Shown piece after piece: positions 1-5,767 of a stretch of 7,511 nucleotides of DNA. The stretch's first letter is position 1; the number at the start of each line of letters is the position of its first letter. The notes beneath the pieces were generated by a model. It ran no database searches. It was not told the DNA's origin and worked only from the letters and a program-made list of their open reading frames with translations. The position numbers and the translations under genes were made by a program. Origin of the DNA: an uncultured Spirochaetaceae bacterium (GTDB taxonomy: Bacteria; Spirochaetota; Spirochaetia; SZUA-6; Bin103); NCBI GenBank assembly GCA_913043885.1, contig CAJWOB010000116.1, positions 1-7,511 of the forward strand, read 5' to 3'.

Positions 1-32
1 GCGCTCCACGGGAGTGCGCCACACCCTGCGTC

Positions 33-491
33 ATGGCCAACCGTACCACCCGCTACCAGGCGGCCGTGCTCCGCAACACCGAGCTGCTGCTGCTCCGCTA
101 CGAGCTAGACGGAGCTGCGCGCCGCGACGCCGCCGCCATGGGCCGGAGAACGGGATGGTGGATGTTCCCTGGAGGCGGTCGGGAGGAGGGTGAGAGCGAG
201 GAGGCGTGCGTGGTCAGGGAGCTCCGCGAGGAGACGCACCTGGAGGTGCGGGTAGAGCGGTTGCTCTATGACGCGCCCACCCTCACGGGTCCGTACCGGA
301 ATCGCCGTTGCTTCCGGTGTTCCATCGTGACGGGAGAACCGCAGCCGGGCCATGAGCCAGAAGCGATCGGCACCATCACCGAGGTGCGGTGGGTGGACCT
401 GCATCAGGAGGCCACTTGGCCCCCCGGCCTTCGGCAGGACGACGTCGCATACGAGCAGATCGATCGGGTTCGCGAGGGGCTTAGCGGATAG
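33..491 (+). CDS. Nudix hydrolase (152 aa)
   Basis: Probable Nudix-family pyrophosphohydrolase, which would cleave a nucleoside diphosphate linked to another moiety; the substrate cannot be told. The Nudix box runs from Gly48 to Leu70: Gly48, Glu54, then RELREE at 62-67, which supplies the Mg-binding glutamates. The Gly that normally follows (the G of REUXEEXGU) is His69 here. The FPGGG stretch just before the box (residues 45-49) is typical of the fold. The length of 152 aa is normal for a stand-alone Nudix protein. The ATG at 33 is the only convincing start near the window edge; the 32 bases before it show no clear ribosome binding site, and any promoter may lie outside the window. The gene is separated from the next by 176 bases and is probably a separate unit, so its link to the metabolic genes is unproven. 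Confidence 0.88.
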   Translation: MANRTTRYQAAVLRNTELLLLRYELDGAARRDAAAMGRRTGWWMFPGGGREEGESEEACVVRELREETHLEVRVERLLYDAPTLTGPYRNRRCFRCSIVTGEPQPGHEPEAIGTITEVRWVDLHQEATWPPGLRQDDVAYEQIDRVREGLSG

Positions 492-505
492 ACCTGCCGG
501 GGTGG

Positions 506-524
506 GTAGGCCTTGGGCGCCTAC
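506..524 (+). terminator. Hairpin after the first Nudix gene, possible terminator
   Basis: A perfect 6-bp stem, GTAGGC (506-511) with GCCTAC (519-524), encloses a 7-base loop 14 bases after the Nudix stop codon. There is no T-run behind it, so it is not a classical intrinsic terminator. It is called mainly on its position between two transcription units. Confidence 0.3.
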
Positions 525-561
525 GTGCTGGCAGTCGAACTTGGGGGCGCGTTCTGCGTGG

Positions 562-589
562 TATCGGCGTCGATAGGCGTATCCGCCTA
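562..589. repeat. Two overlapping, mutually exclusive small inverted repeats
   Basis: TATCG (562-566) pairs with CGATA (571-575) around a 4-base loop. TAGGCG (574-579) pairs with CGCCTA (584-589), also around a 4-base loop. The two stems share bases 574-575, so they cannot both be complete. The TAGGC core recurs in the hairpin at 506-524. They lie upstream of the inferred promoter of the next gene, so they could be an operator, part of a terminator region, or chance structure in GC-rich DNA. Confidence 0.3.
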
Positions 590-629
590 GGGTGTCGGGG
601 CAGTGCAGGTGGTGCTGGTGTTCGCGCCG

Positions 630-661
630 TTGGCGACGCTGCGGTTTCGGCGCCTTACAAT
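630..661 (+). promoter_or_regulatory. Putative leaderless promoter of the TIM-barrel/aldolase unit
   Basis: A good -10 hexamer, TACAAT, lies at 656-661, ending 6 bases before the GTG start at 668. Transcription would then begin at or next to the start codon, and there is no Shine-Dalgarno sequence. The best -35 candidate, TTGGCG at 630-635, gives a long 20-base spacer and is weak. The same -10-to-start distance is seen at two other gene starts in this window, which strengthens the call. Confidence 0.5.
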
Positions 662-667
662 GGCGGG

Positions 668-1534
668 GTGACGGACGAGGGTGGGGCGCGCGCCCTGGCG
701 GAAGCGTCTGACCTGGGAGTGGGACCGCTGGGGATGGTGAGCAATATCTGGTCTCACCAGCTCGACGCGGGCACCCCGTTGGCGGCGCTGGTCGCGCGGG
801 CCGCCAACGCCGGGGCTCGTGTGGTCGAGCTTCGCCAGGGGGCGCTGGGCAAATTCGAGGACGGCTACCGCCTCCCGGATGTAGCCGGCCTGGCGGCAGT
901 CGCCGCTGCCACCCCGCAGGTGCGCTTCATCCCCGCCTTCGAGGTGCCGTTTCTGGACGACGGCATCGACCCCGAACACCCGAGCTTCGCTGGCGGCCGC
1001 GCCCTCGCCATGGCGGTAGCGGGGGGCGAAGTTCCGCACCTGCGACTGGTCGATCTGGAGACATCGACCGACGCCCTGGCTGCGTCCGGTGCCGGTCTGG
1101 CGCGGCTCGCGCGGTTGATGGCCGAGGTCGATGGGCTGCTGTCGGTGGAGCACGCCCGGCAAGGCTGGCGCCCACTATGGAGGGCGTTCGTGGCGGCCCG
1201 CCAAAGACTGGGCAAGCGAGCTGCAGCACTGCGTTTGTGCGTCGACCCGTGCAATCTGAGCTGGCTTGCCGCTGACGACGCAGATCCGGCGCACCTCATC
1301 GAGACCCTGTCGCCAGCCGATGTCGGCATGATCCACTGCAAGCAGCACATCGACGGCACGTTGCAGCCAACGGTGGGGCCGGGCGCGCTCGACTGGCGGC
1401 GGCTGCTGCGGACGGTCGGCGCCCATCACCCGACGGCTCCCTTTCTGTTCGAGATGGCCAGCAACCCACGGGTGTGGGAGTATCTGCGCGAGAGTCTCGA
1501 CTATCTGCAGGGACTCGGTATTTCCGACAACTGA
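668..1534 (+). CDS. Sugar phosphate isomerase/epimerase-like TIM-barrel protein
   Basis: Belongs by pattern to the xylose-isomerase-like TIM-barrel superfamily, whose members isomerise, epimerise or dehydrate sugars and cyclitols with a divalent metal. Expected ligand positions on successive strands are visible: Glu161 (VEHARQG), Asp193 (VDPCNL), His223 (IHCKQH) and Glu262 (FEMASNP), with Glu54 (VVELRQG) on an early strand. The length of 288 aa is usual for the family. The GTG at 668 was chosen because a TACAAT box ends 6 bases upstream, which fits a leaderless message; an ATG at 660 is in another frame and stops after three codons. The next gene, an aldolase, starts 8 bases after the stop, so the two are very likely co-transcribed. 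The exact reaction and substrate are unknown; assignment to the superfamily is more secure than any specific enzyme name. Confidence 0.8.
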   Translation: MTDEGGARALAEASDLGVGPLGMVSNIWSHQLDAGTPLAALVARAANAGARVVELRQGALGKFEDGYRLPDVAGLAAVAAATPQVRFIPAFEVPFLDDGIDPEHPSFAGGRALAMAVAGGEVPHLRLVDLETSTDALAASGAGLARLARLMAEVDGLLSVEHARQGWRPLWRAFVAARQRLGKRAAALRLCVDPCNLSWLAADDADPAHLIETLSPADVGMIHCKQHIDGTLQPTVGPGALDWRRLLRTVGAHHPTAPFLFEMASNPRVWEYLRESLDYLQGLGISDN

Positions 1535-1539
1535 GGGAG
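1533..1539 (+). promoter_or_regulatory. Ribosome binding site that sets the aldolase start
   Basis: GAGGGAG overlaps the stop codon of the preceding gene and lies 3 bases before the GTG at 1543. It supports that GTG over the ATG at 1474, which would overlap the upstream gene by 61 bases. Confidence 0.6.
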
Positions 1540-1542
1540 CAC

Positions 1543-2295
1543 GTGGACATCCGACCGAATCGAGTCAAACAGACACTCGCCGCCGGCGGCGTGGCAACCA
1601 TCTTCGGCGGCCTGTCGGCCGCAGACGACATCGAGAGCATGGCTCCGGACGGCTTCGACGGCGCGTGGCTTGAGGGGGAACATGGCCCGGTCGACGCAGC
1701 CGACCTGGGCAACCTGACTCGTGCCTGCGATCTGGCCGGCATCACGTCGGTGGTGCGCGTCAATCGGAACGATCAGAACCTGATCTACCGAACGCTGGAC
1801 CGTGGTGCCCAGGGAATCGTGGTTCCTCACGTCAACACCAAGGAAGAGGCGGAGAACGTGGTGGCCGGTGGCAAGTTCGCCCCAATCGGCCAACGCGGGG
1901 CGTTCACCAGCCGCCAGGGGTTTCGGATCGACAACTACTTCCGCGTCGCCAACGACCATACGCTGTTGATCGTCCTCATTGAGGACATCATCGCGGTCGA
2001 GAACCTCGATAGCATCCTCGAGGTAGACCACATCGATGTGTTCTTCGTTGCGCCAAGCGACCTGGCGTTCACCATGGGCCTGGTGGGCGACGCCAAGCAT
2101 CCCGACGTGGTCAAGGTGGTGGACGAGACGCTGGCACGCATCACCGCCGCCGGCCGCACCGCCGGCTCCATCTGCACCAACGACACTGCCGCCGAACGGG
2201 TGCAGGCCGGCGCGCGGCTGCTCCTCACCGGTGTGTCCGGTTGGGTCGCGGCGGGAGCGGCCGAGTTCCGCCAGCGGGTAAACGGCGCGGTGTGA
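1543..2295 (+). CDS. HpcH/HpaI-family aldolase (250 aa)
   Basis: Class II, metal-dependent aldolase of the HpcH/HpaI family, which reversibly cleaves 4-hydroxy-2-oxo acids to pyruvate (or a related oxo acid) and an aldehyde. The residues corresponding to E. coli HpaI His45, Arg70, Glu149 and Asp175 are present as His47 (in EGEHGP), Arg72 (VVRVN), Glu147 (LIEDIIAVEN) and Asp173 (APSDLAFTMG). The oxo-acid loop appears as APIGQRG at 113-119. The length of 250 aa matches the family. The start is GTG at 1543, following a Shine-Dalgarno sequence that overlaps the upstream stop; the longer reading from 1474 adds 23 residues unlike the family N-terminus. It is the second gene of a unit with the TIM-barrel isomerase-like enzyme. 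The aldehyde substrate cannot be read from sequence, and a lyase on a related malyl- or citryl-type compound is a less likely alternative. Confidence 0.88.
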   Translation: MDIRPNRVKQTLAAGGVATIFGGLSAADDIESMAPDGFDGAWLEGEHGPVDAADLGNLTRACDLAGITSVVRVNRNDQNLIYRTLDRGAQGIVVPHVNTKEEAENVVAGGKFAPIGQRGAFTSRQGFRIDNYFRVANDHTLLIVLIEDIIAVENLDSILEVDHIDVFFVAPSDLAFTMGLVGDAKHPDVVKVVDETLARITAAGRTAGSICTNDTAAERVQAGARLLLTGVSGWVAAGAAEFRQRVNGAV

Positions 2296-2297
2296 GC

Positions 2298-2320
2298 CAC
2301 CGCGCGCTGTCTGCGCAGTG
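2298..2320. terminator. Hairpin filling the convergent gap, possible bidirectional terminator
   Basis: CAC (2298-2300) pairs with GTG (2318-2320). After a single C-A mismatch, GCGC (2302-2305) pairs with GCGC (2313-2316) around a 7-base loop. The structure occupies nearly all of the 25 bases between two convergent stop codons. No T-run is present on either strand, so termination is inferred from position. Confidence 0.35.
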
Positions 2321-3133
2321 CTACAGGCGCTTCTTGATTGCGTCCAGCGACTGATACTGGGCGCGCAGCGCACGCGCGCCCTCCGCGACGAAGCTGGTAT
2401 CGCTCCCCAGGCTGAACCACACCATGCCTCGCTCCGCCCAACGCTGTATCGGCTGCCAGTCGGGACCGAGCGACGCGCCGAGGTAGAGGTCGGTGTCCTG
2501 ACACTTCTCGATGAGGGTGTCGATCATGCCGGCCACCTCGGGGGCGTCGTACTGGCCTAGCTTGCCGACCGAGCCGCTCAGGTCATTGCGCCCAAGGCAG
2601 ATGCCGTCCAGGCCGGGCGTGGCGATGAGCGCATCGAGGTCGTTCACCGCGTCGACGTGCTCCACCTGGACGAACACCATCACCTGGCGGCTGGCGGCGG
2701 CCAGGTATTCGTCGAACTCGAGCTCGCCGTGCCCCATGTTGCGAATAGGGCCGAAGCCGCGGACGCCCTCCGGCGGATAGCGGCAAGCCGCCACTGCCAC
2801 GCTGGTCTCGGCAGCGGACCGGACGAAGGGGACGACGATAACCGCGGGGCACAGATCGACGTAGGGCTTGATGACCGCGGCATCTGCCAGCGGCACCCGC
2901 ACCATCGGCGCCACGCCGGTGCCGCGGAGGGTCAGGATGTGGTGCAGCACGTCCTTGGTGGTCATGTAGGCGTGCTCGTTCTCGATCCAGACGAAGTCGA
3001 AGCCGGCATCGACGGCGATCTCGCTTACCAGGGGGTCGGCCAGATTCGCTGCCATGCCCAGCACCGGTTGGCCGCGGTCCATCTTGGCGCGAAGATTCTC
3101 GACTGCGTTCAGTGATCGGTTCGGCGTTGCCAT
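2321..3133 (-). CDS. HpcH/HpaI-family aldolase, second and divergent copy (270 aa)
   Basis: Second class II 2-oxo-acid aldolase in the window, encoded convergently to the first. The catalytic set is complete: His54 (ENEHAY), Arg79 (MVRVP), Glu158 (VQVEHVDAVND) and Asp184 (GRNDLSGSVG). The family loop PPEGVRGFGP is at 120-129. It is closer to the canonical pattern (RVP, PPEGVRG) than the first copy, and by eye the two share little outside the motifs, so this is not a recent duplication. The length of 270 aa is usual. The ATG at 3133 has no Shine-Dalgarno sequence, but a -10 TAGTCT ends 6 bases before it, with a matching -35, indicating a leaderless message. It probably cleaves a 4-hydroxy-2-oxo acid to an aldehyde and pyruvate; the natural substrate is unknown. 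It is transcribed alone but shares its promoter region with the divergent amidohydrolase operon, suggesting joint control. Confidence 0.9.
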   Translation of the reverse strand: MATPNRSLNAVENLRAKMDRGQPVLGMAANLADPLVSEIAVDAGFDFVWIENEHAYMTTKDVLHHILTLRGTGVAPMVRVPLADAAVIKPYVDLCPAVIVVPFVRSAAETSVAVAACRYPPEGVRGFGPIRNMGHGELEFDEYLAAASRQVMVFVQVEHVDAVNDLDALIATPGLDGICLGRNDLSGSVGKLGQYDAPEVAGMIDTLIEKCQDTDLYLGASLGPDWQPIQRWAERGMVWFSLGSDTSFVAEGARALRAQYQSLDAIKKRL

Positions 3134-3139
3134 GGCCGA

Positions 3140-3168
3140 AGACTACGCGCAATCGACCCGCCACCCAA
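3140..3168 (-). promoter_or_regulatory. Leaderless promoter of the minus-strand aldolase
   Basis: Read on the minus strand: a -35 TTGGGT (3168-3163), a 17-base spacer and a -10 TAGTCT (3145-3140), then 6 bases to the ATG at 3133. This is the best complete promoter in the window. Its -35 borders the divergent promoter region. Confidence 0.6.
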
Positions 3169-3198
3169 TGTGCATAGCGGCGCCTGCTGAAATATGCT
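3169..3198 (+). promoter_or_regulatory. Putative leaderless promoter of the five-gene operon
   Basis: A -10 TATGCT (3193-3198) ends 7 bases before the GTG at 3206. A weak -35 candidate, TGTGCA (3169-3174), gives an 18-base spacer. The region is directly next to the -35 of the minus-strand aldolase, so one regulator could act on both. Two TGCTG copies, at 3185-3189 and 3195-3199, are spaced by one helical turn. Confidence 0.45.
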
Positions 3199-3205
3199 GC
3201 GCGGC

Positions 3206-4000
3206 GTGAGTGGCTCTGTCTCCTTGAGGTTCTCGGCGCAGGTCCCGGTGCTCGATGCCAACGTTGGCGTTGGCCATCGCCACCACCGTCCCAGCCCGTT
3301 CGACTCCCCCGCGGAGCTGATCGAGGAGATGGAGCGCCACGGCGTGGCGCGGGCGCTGGTGCACCATCAGATGGGCGAGACGCTGAGCGCGGTTACCGCC
3401 AACGAGCTGCTGCCGAAATGGTGCGACGGTAACCCGGCGCTGCTGCAGCAGTGGATGGTCAGCGCCGAGCCGGACAGCCTCGCCCAGCTGCAGTTCGCTC
3501 ACGCTGACGGCGTCGTCAGCAGCGTGCGACTCCACGACTGCGCGGCAGTCGGTGAACGGTTCACGGAGTGGCTGTACGGCGACGTGTTGGCGTGGCTGCA
3601 GCAGGAACGCATCCCGCTGTGGCTGTCGATCGCCGAGGACTGGGACCGTACGTGGCTTTCCCGGGTCGCCGGCATCCCGGCCGACGAGGTGCTGACCACG
3701 CTGGCGGGTTTCCCCGATCTACGGGTGGTGATCGTTGGCGCCCACTACAGTCACTGGGCGGCGGTGCGACCGCTGCTGAACCGGCTGCCCTCCTGCGTCC
3801 TCGAGCTGAGCCGCTACGAGGTGCTGGGAGATGTGACGCGACTGGTCGGCACCTACGGGGCCGCGCGCTTCATCTACGGATCGTTCTACCCCCGCTACGC
3901 GATGGGACCAATTCTGTTCTACCTGCATCACCTTGGACTCGCCGAGGCGGACCTGGCGCAGATCTGCGCCACCGGTGCAGAGGAGCTGTTGAGTAGATGA
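3206..4000 (+). CDS. Amidohydrolase-like TIM-barrel protein lacking metal ligands
   Basis: Resembles the amidohydrolase-2 (ACMSD-like) fold and the protein encoded next to it, but the catalytic positions have changed. After the first-strand Asp17 (VPVLDANVG), the HxH motif reads Asn19-x-Gly21. The usual GxKL lysine position appears as Arg108 (SVRLHD). The strand-5 His is absent (IPLWLSI). The strand-8 Asp of the GSD motif is Phe227 (YGSFYPR). Only His180 (GAHYSHW) keeps its expected place. It may therefore be catalytically inactive, metal-free or mechanistically different, perhaps a partner subunit of the next protein. The GTG at 3206 (264 aa) is preferred because a -10 box ends 7 bases before it; an ATG at 3194 would add four residues but lies inside that -10 box. 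The stop overlaps the next start by 4 bases (ATGA), pointing to translational coupling. The frame is intact, so it is not a decayed gene. The fold assignment rests on visual alignment. Confidence 0.72.
   Translation: MSGSVSLRFSAQVPVLDANVGVGHRHHRPSPFDSPAELIEEMERHGVARALVHHQMGETLSAVTANELLPKWCDGNPALLQQWMVSAEPDSLAQLQFAHADGVVSSVRLHDCAAVGERFTEWLYGDVLAWLQQERIPLWLSIAEDWDRTWLSRVAGIPADEVLTTLAGFPDLRVVIVGAHYSHWAAVRPLLNRLPSCVLELSRYEVLGDVTRLVGTYGAARFIYGSFYPRYAMGPILFYLHHLGLAEADLAQICATGAEELLSR
3980..3985 (+). promoter_or_regulatory. Ribosome binding site for the intact amidohydrolase
   Basis: GAGGAG lies inside the end of the preceding gene, 11 bases before the ATG at 3997. The spacing is slightly long, but the match is strong. 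It supports independent re-initiation at the ATGA overlap. Confidence 0.5.
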
Positions 4001-4743
4001 TCGACGGCAATCCAGTCATCGACTTTCACGGTCACCCCGGTCGCTGGGGCGACAGCGTCAACTCCCCCGAGCGGGTGCTGCCCGCCATGGATGCCGTCGG
4101 CATCGACAAGGCGGTGCTGTTCAACATCTGGCATCCCGAGGGTACCCGCGCCAACGACGACACGGTGGCGCTGATCGCGCAGGCACCAGATCGATTCATG
4201 GGGTTCGCCTACGTGTCGCCGTTGATGCCGGAGGGGATGGTGGCGGAGCTCGAACGCGCGGTCGACCAACTGGGCTTGGTGGGCATCAAGCTGTACCCGC
4301 CGTTTACCAACATCAAGCTGAACGAGCGCCCCTGGTTCCCAATCTATGAGTTCGCCAACGCTCGGCGGTTGCCGCTGCTCTGGCACACCGGCATCGAGCC
4401 CGAGAACTGGCCCTGCTACGTCGGCGACGTGGCTCCGCACTTCCCGGACGCTCGCTTCGTGTGCGGTCATTCCGGCAACTGCCCGCCGATGCGCGAGATG
4501 GCCATCGAGGTAGCACGTGCCAACGAGAATGTGTTTCTCGAGACCTGCTCCACCTTCCGTACCCCGGGCGCCATCGAGGAGCTGGTGAACGGTGCCGGGG
4601 CCGATCGCGTGCTGTTCGGGTCCGACATACCGCTGATGGATCCGCGACCGCAGCTAGGGAAGATCCTGACCGCCGATATCGACGACGACGCCAAACGGCT
4701 GATCATCGGTCAGAACGCGCTGCGACTGCTCGATCGCGGCTGA
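3997..4743 (+). CDS. Metal-dependent amidohydrolase (ACMSD-like TIM barrel)
   Basis: Amidohydrolase-2 family enzyme that would hydrolyse or decarboxylate a small substrate at a divalent metal. The full ligand set is visible: HxH at His11 and His13 (VIDFHGHPG), His130 (LLWHTG), His158 (VCGHSGN) and Asp210 (LFGSDIPLMDP). The family GIKLYPP motif is at 96-102. The length of 248 aa is at the short end, as in compact members of this family. The start ATG overlaps the upstream stop (ATGA), with GAGGAG upstream; the stop TGA is one base before the next ATG. Its neighbour upstream looks like the same fold without the metal ligands, so the two may act together. Family members include decarboxylases, lactonases and C-C hydrolases, and the sequence does not choose among them. 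No signal peptide is seen, so it is probably cytoplasmic. Confidence 0.87.
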   Translation: MIDGNPVIDFHGHPGRWGDSVNSPERVLPAMDAVGIDKAVLFNIWHPEGTRANDDTVALIAQAPDRFMGFAYVSPLMPEGMVAELERAVDQLGLVGIKLYPPFTNIKLNERPWFPIYEFANARRLPLLWHTGIEPENWPCYVGDVAPHFPDARFVCGHSGNCPPMREMAIEVARANENVFLETCSTFRTPGAIEELVNGAGADRVLFGSDIPLMDPRPQLGKILTADIDDDAKRLIIGQNALRLLDRG

Positions 4744-4744
4744 G

Positions 4745-5767
4745 ATGGCGCCGAGAACCTGGCGGCTGGCGCTGGTCGGCCTCGGCCACGTGGGCAAGGG
4801 CCTGTGCCGGCTCCTGGCCGAGCGGGCGGAGCAGATAGAAGCCGACCACGCGGCTCGCTTTTTGCTTGCGGCTGTCAGCGACCTCAGCGCCGGCACCCGC
4901 GTCGATGCCGATGGCATCGATCCCAAGGAGTTGCTGGAGGCAGCCGAGGCCGCGGACGACGGCCATGGCGGCCGCATCGGCGAGCGCGCCGACTCGCTGA
5001 CGGTCATCGAGGCCGCCGAAGCGGACATCCTGCTCGAGGTAACGCCCACGGCGGCAACCGGCGAGCCGGCCGCCAGCTACTGCCGGGCCGCCATGCGACG
5101 CGGTATGCACGTTGTCACCACCAACAAGGGGCCCCCGTCGCTACATCACCGGGAGATGCGGGAGCTGGCGAAGTCACACGGTGTGCAGTTCTTGTTCGAG
5201 GGTGCGGTGATGTCTGGCAGCCCGCTACTGTCGCTGTTTCGCGGCGGCCTGGCGGGCGCGCAGGTGCGGGCCGTCACCGGGATCGTCAACGGCACCACCA
5301 ACTACCTGATCACCGAAATGGAGGCCGGCATCAGCTTCGATGCGGCGCTGTCGCGGGCCCAGGAGCTGGGCTACGCGGAGGCAAACCCGCGCGCAGACGT
5401 CGATGGCCACGATGCTGCCGCCAAGTTGGCGATTCTGGCCAACGTGGCGATGGGCCGTGCCTTGACGCCCTCCGACGTGGCAAGAGAACCGCTGACGGCC
5501 ATCGATGCGGCGCAGGTGGCCGCGGCGGCGGCGGCCGGACGGCCCTGGCGTTACGTGGCATCGCTCGGCAACGGGGCAGCCACGGTAGGGCCCCGCCAGT
5601 TGGATGCCGATCATCCCCTGGCCGGGGTGCGGGGGGCGACCAACGCCGTCACCATCGAAACCGAGATGCTCGGCGAGGTAACCGTGGTCGGGCCCGGCGC
5701 TGGCCCCCGCGAAACCGCGTTCGCGTTGCTCGCGGATTTGCTGGAGATCCACCGCTCGGCGGCATGA
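4745..5767 (+). CDS. Homoserine dehydrogenase-type oxidoreductase without ACT domain
   Basis: Resembles homoserine dehydrogenase, which interconverts L-aspartate 4-semialdehyde and L-homoserine with NAD(P)H. The Rossmann motif GLGHVG is at 12-17, the TNK lysine is Lys128, and the family signature GIVNGTTNY is at 179-187. Residues matching yeast Glu208, Asp214, Asp219 and Lys223 are present as Glu212, Asp218, Asp223 and Lys227 in the EANPRADVDGHDAAAK stretch. Yeast Asp210 is Asn214 here. At 340 aa it ends after the catalytic domain, with no C-terminal ACT domain, so feedback control by threonine through that domain is not expected. It is not fused to aspartokinase, and no threonine-pathway genes flank it. 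Start ATG 4745 is one base after the upstream stop; the stop overlaps the next start (ATGA). A biosynthetic enzyme is possible, but the operon suggests a catabolic role on homoserine or a related hydroxy compound. That role is inference. Confidence 0.85.
   Translation: MAPRTWRLALVGLGHVGKGLCRLLAERAEQIEADHAARFLLAAVSDLSAGTRVDADGIDPKELLEAAEAADDGHGGRIGERADSLTVIEAAEADILLEVTPTAATGEPAASYCRAAMRRGMHVVTTNKGPPSLHHREMRELAKSHGVQFLFEGAVMSGSPLLSLFRGGLAGAQVRAVTGIVNGTTNYLITEMEAGISFDAALSRAQELGYAEANPRADVDGHDAAAKLAILANVAMGRALTPSDVAREPLTAIDAAQVAAAAAAGRPWRYVASLGNGAATVGPRQLDADHPLAGVRGATNAVTIETEMLGEVTVVGPGAGPRETAFALLADLLEIHRSAA

Noticed and set aside
1..32. Promoter for the first Nudix gene
   Set aside because: Only a poor -10-like CACCCT (22-27) is visible, and there is too little upstream sequence to judge.
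660..671. Three-codon reading from the ATG at 660
   Set aside because: It overlaps the -10 box and the chosen start, and is too short to support as a leader peptide.
587..1162. 191-codon open frame on the minus strand
   Set aside because: It is antisense to the TIM-barrel gene, with low-complexity Arg/Gln/Gly-rich translation and no promoter.
1474..1542. Upstream ATG start for the first aldolase
   Set aside because: It would overlap the previous gene by 61 bases and add residues unlike the family; GTG 1543 has a Shine-Dalgarno sequence.
1501..2373. 290-codon open frame on the minus strand across the first aldolase
   Set aside because: It is antisense to a gene with a complete HpcH/HpaI catalytic set and also overlaps the true minus-strand aldolase in another frame. 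No motif was found.
4804..5763. Long open frame running in a second frame through the homoserine-dehydrogenase gene into the Gfo/Idh/MocA gene
   Set aside because: The upstream 320 codons are arginine- and glycine-rich with no family motif, while the overlapping frame carries all homoserine dehydrogenase signatures. It is a GC-rich shadow joined by chance to the true start at 5764.
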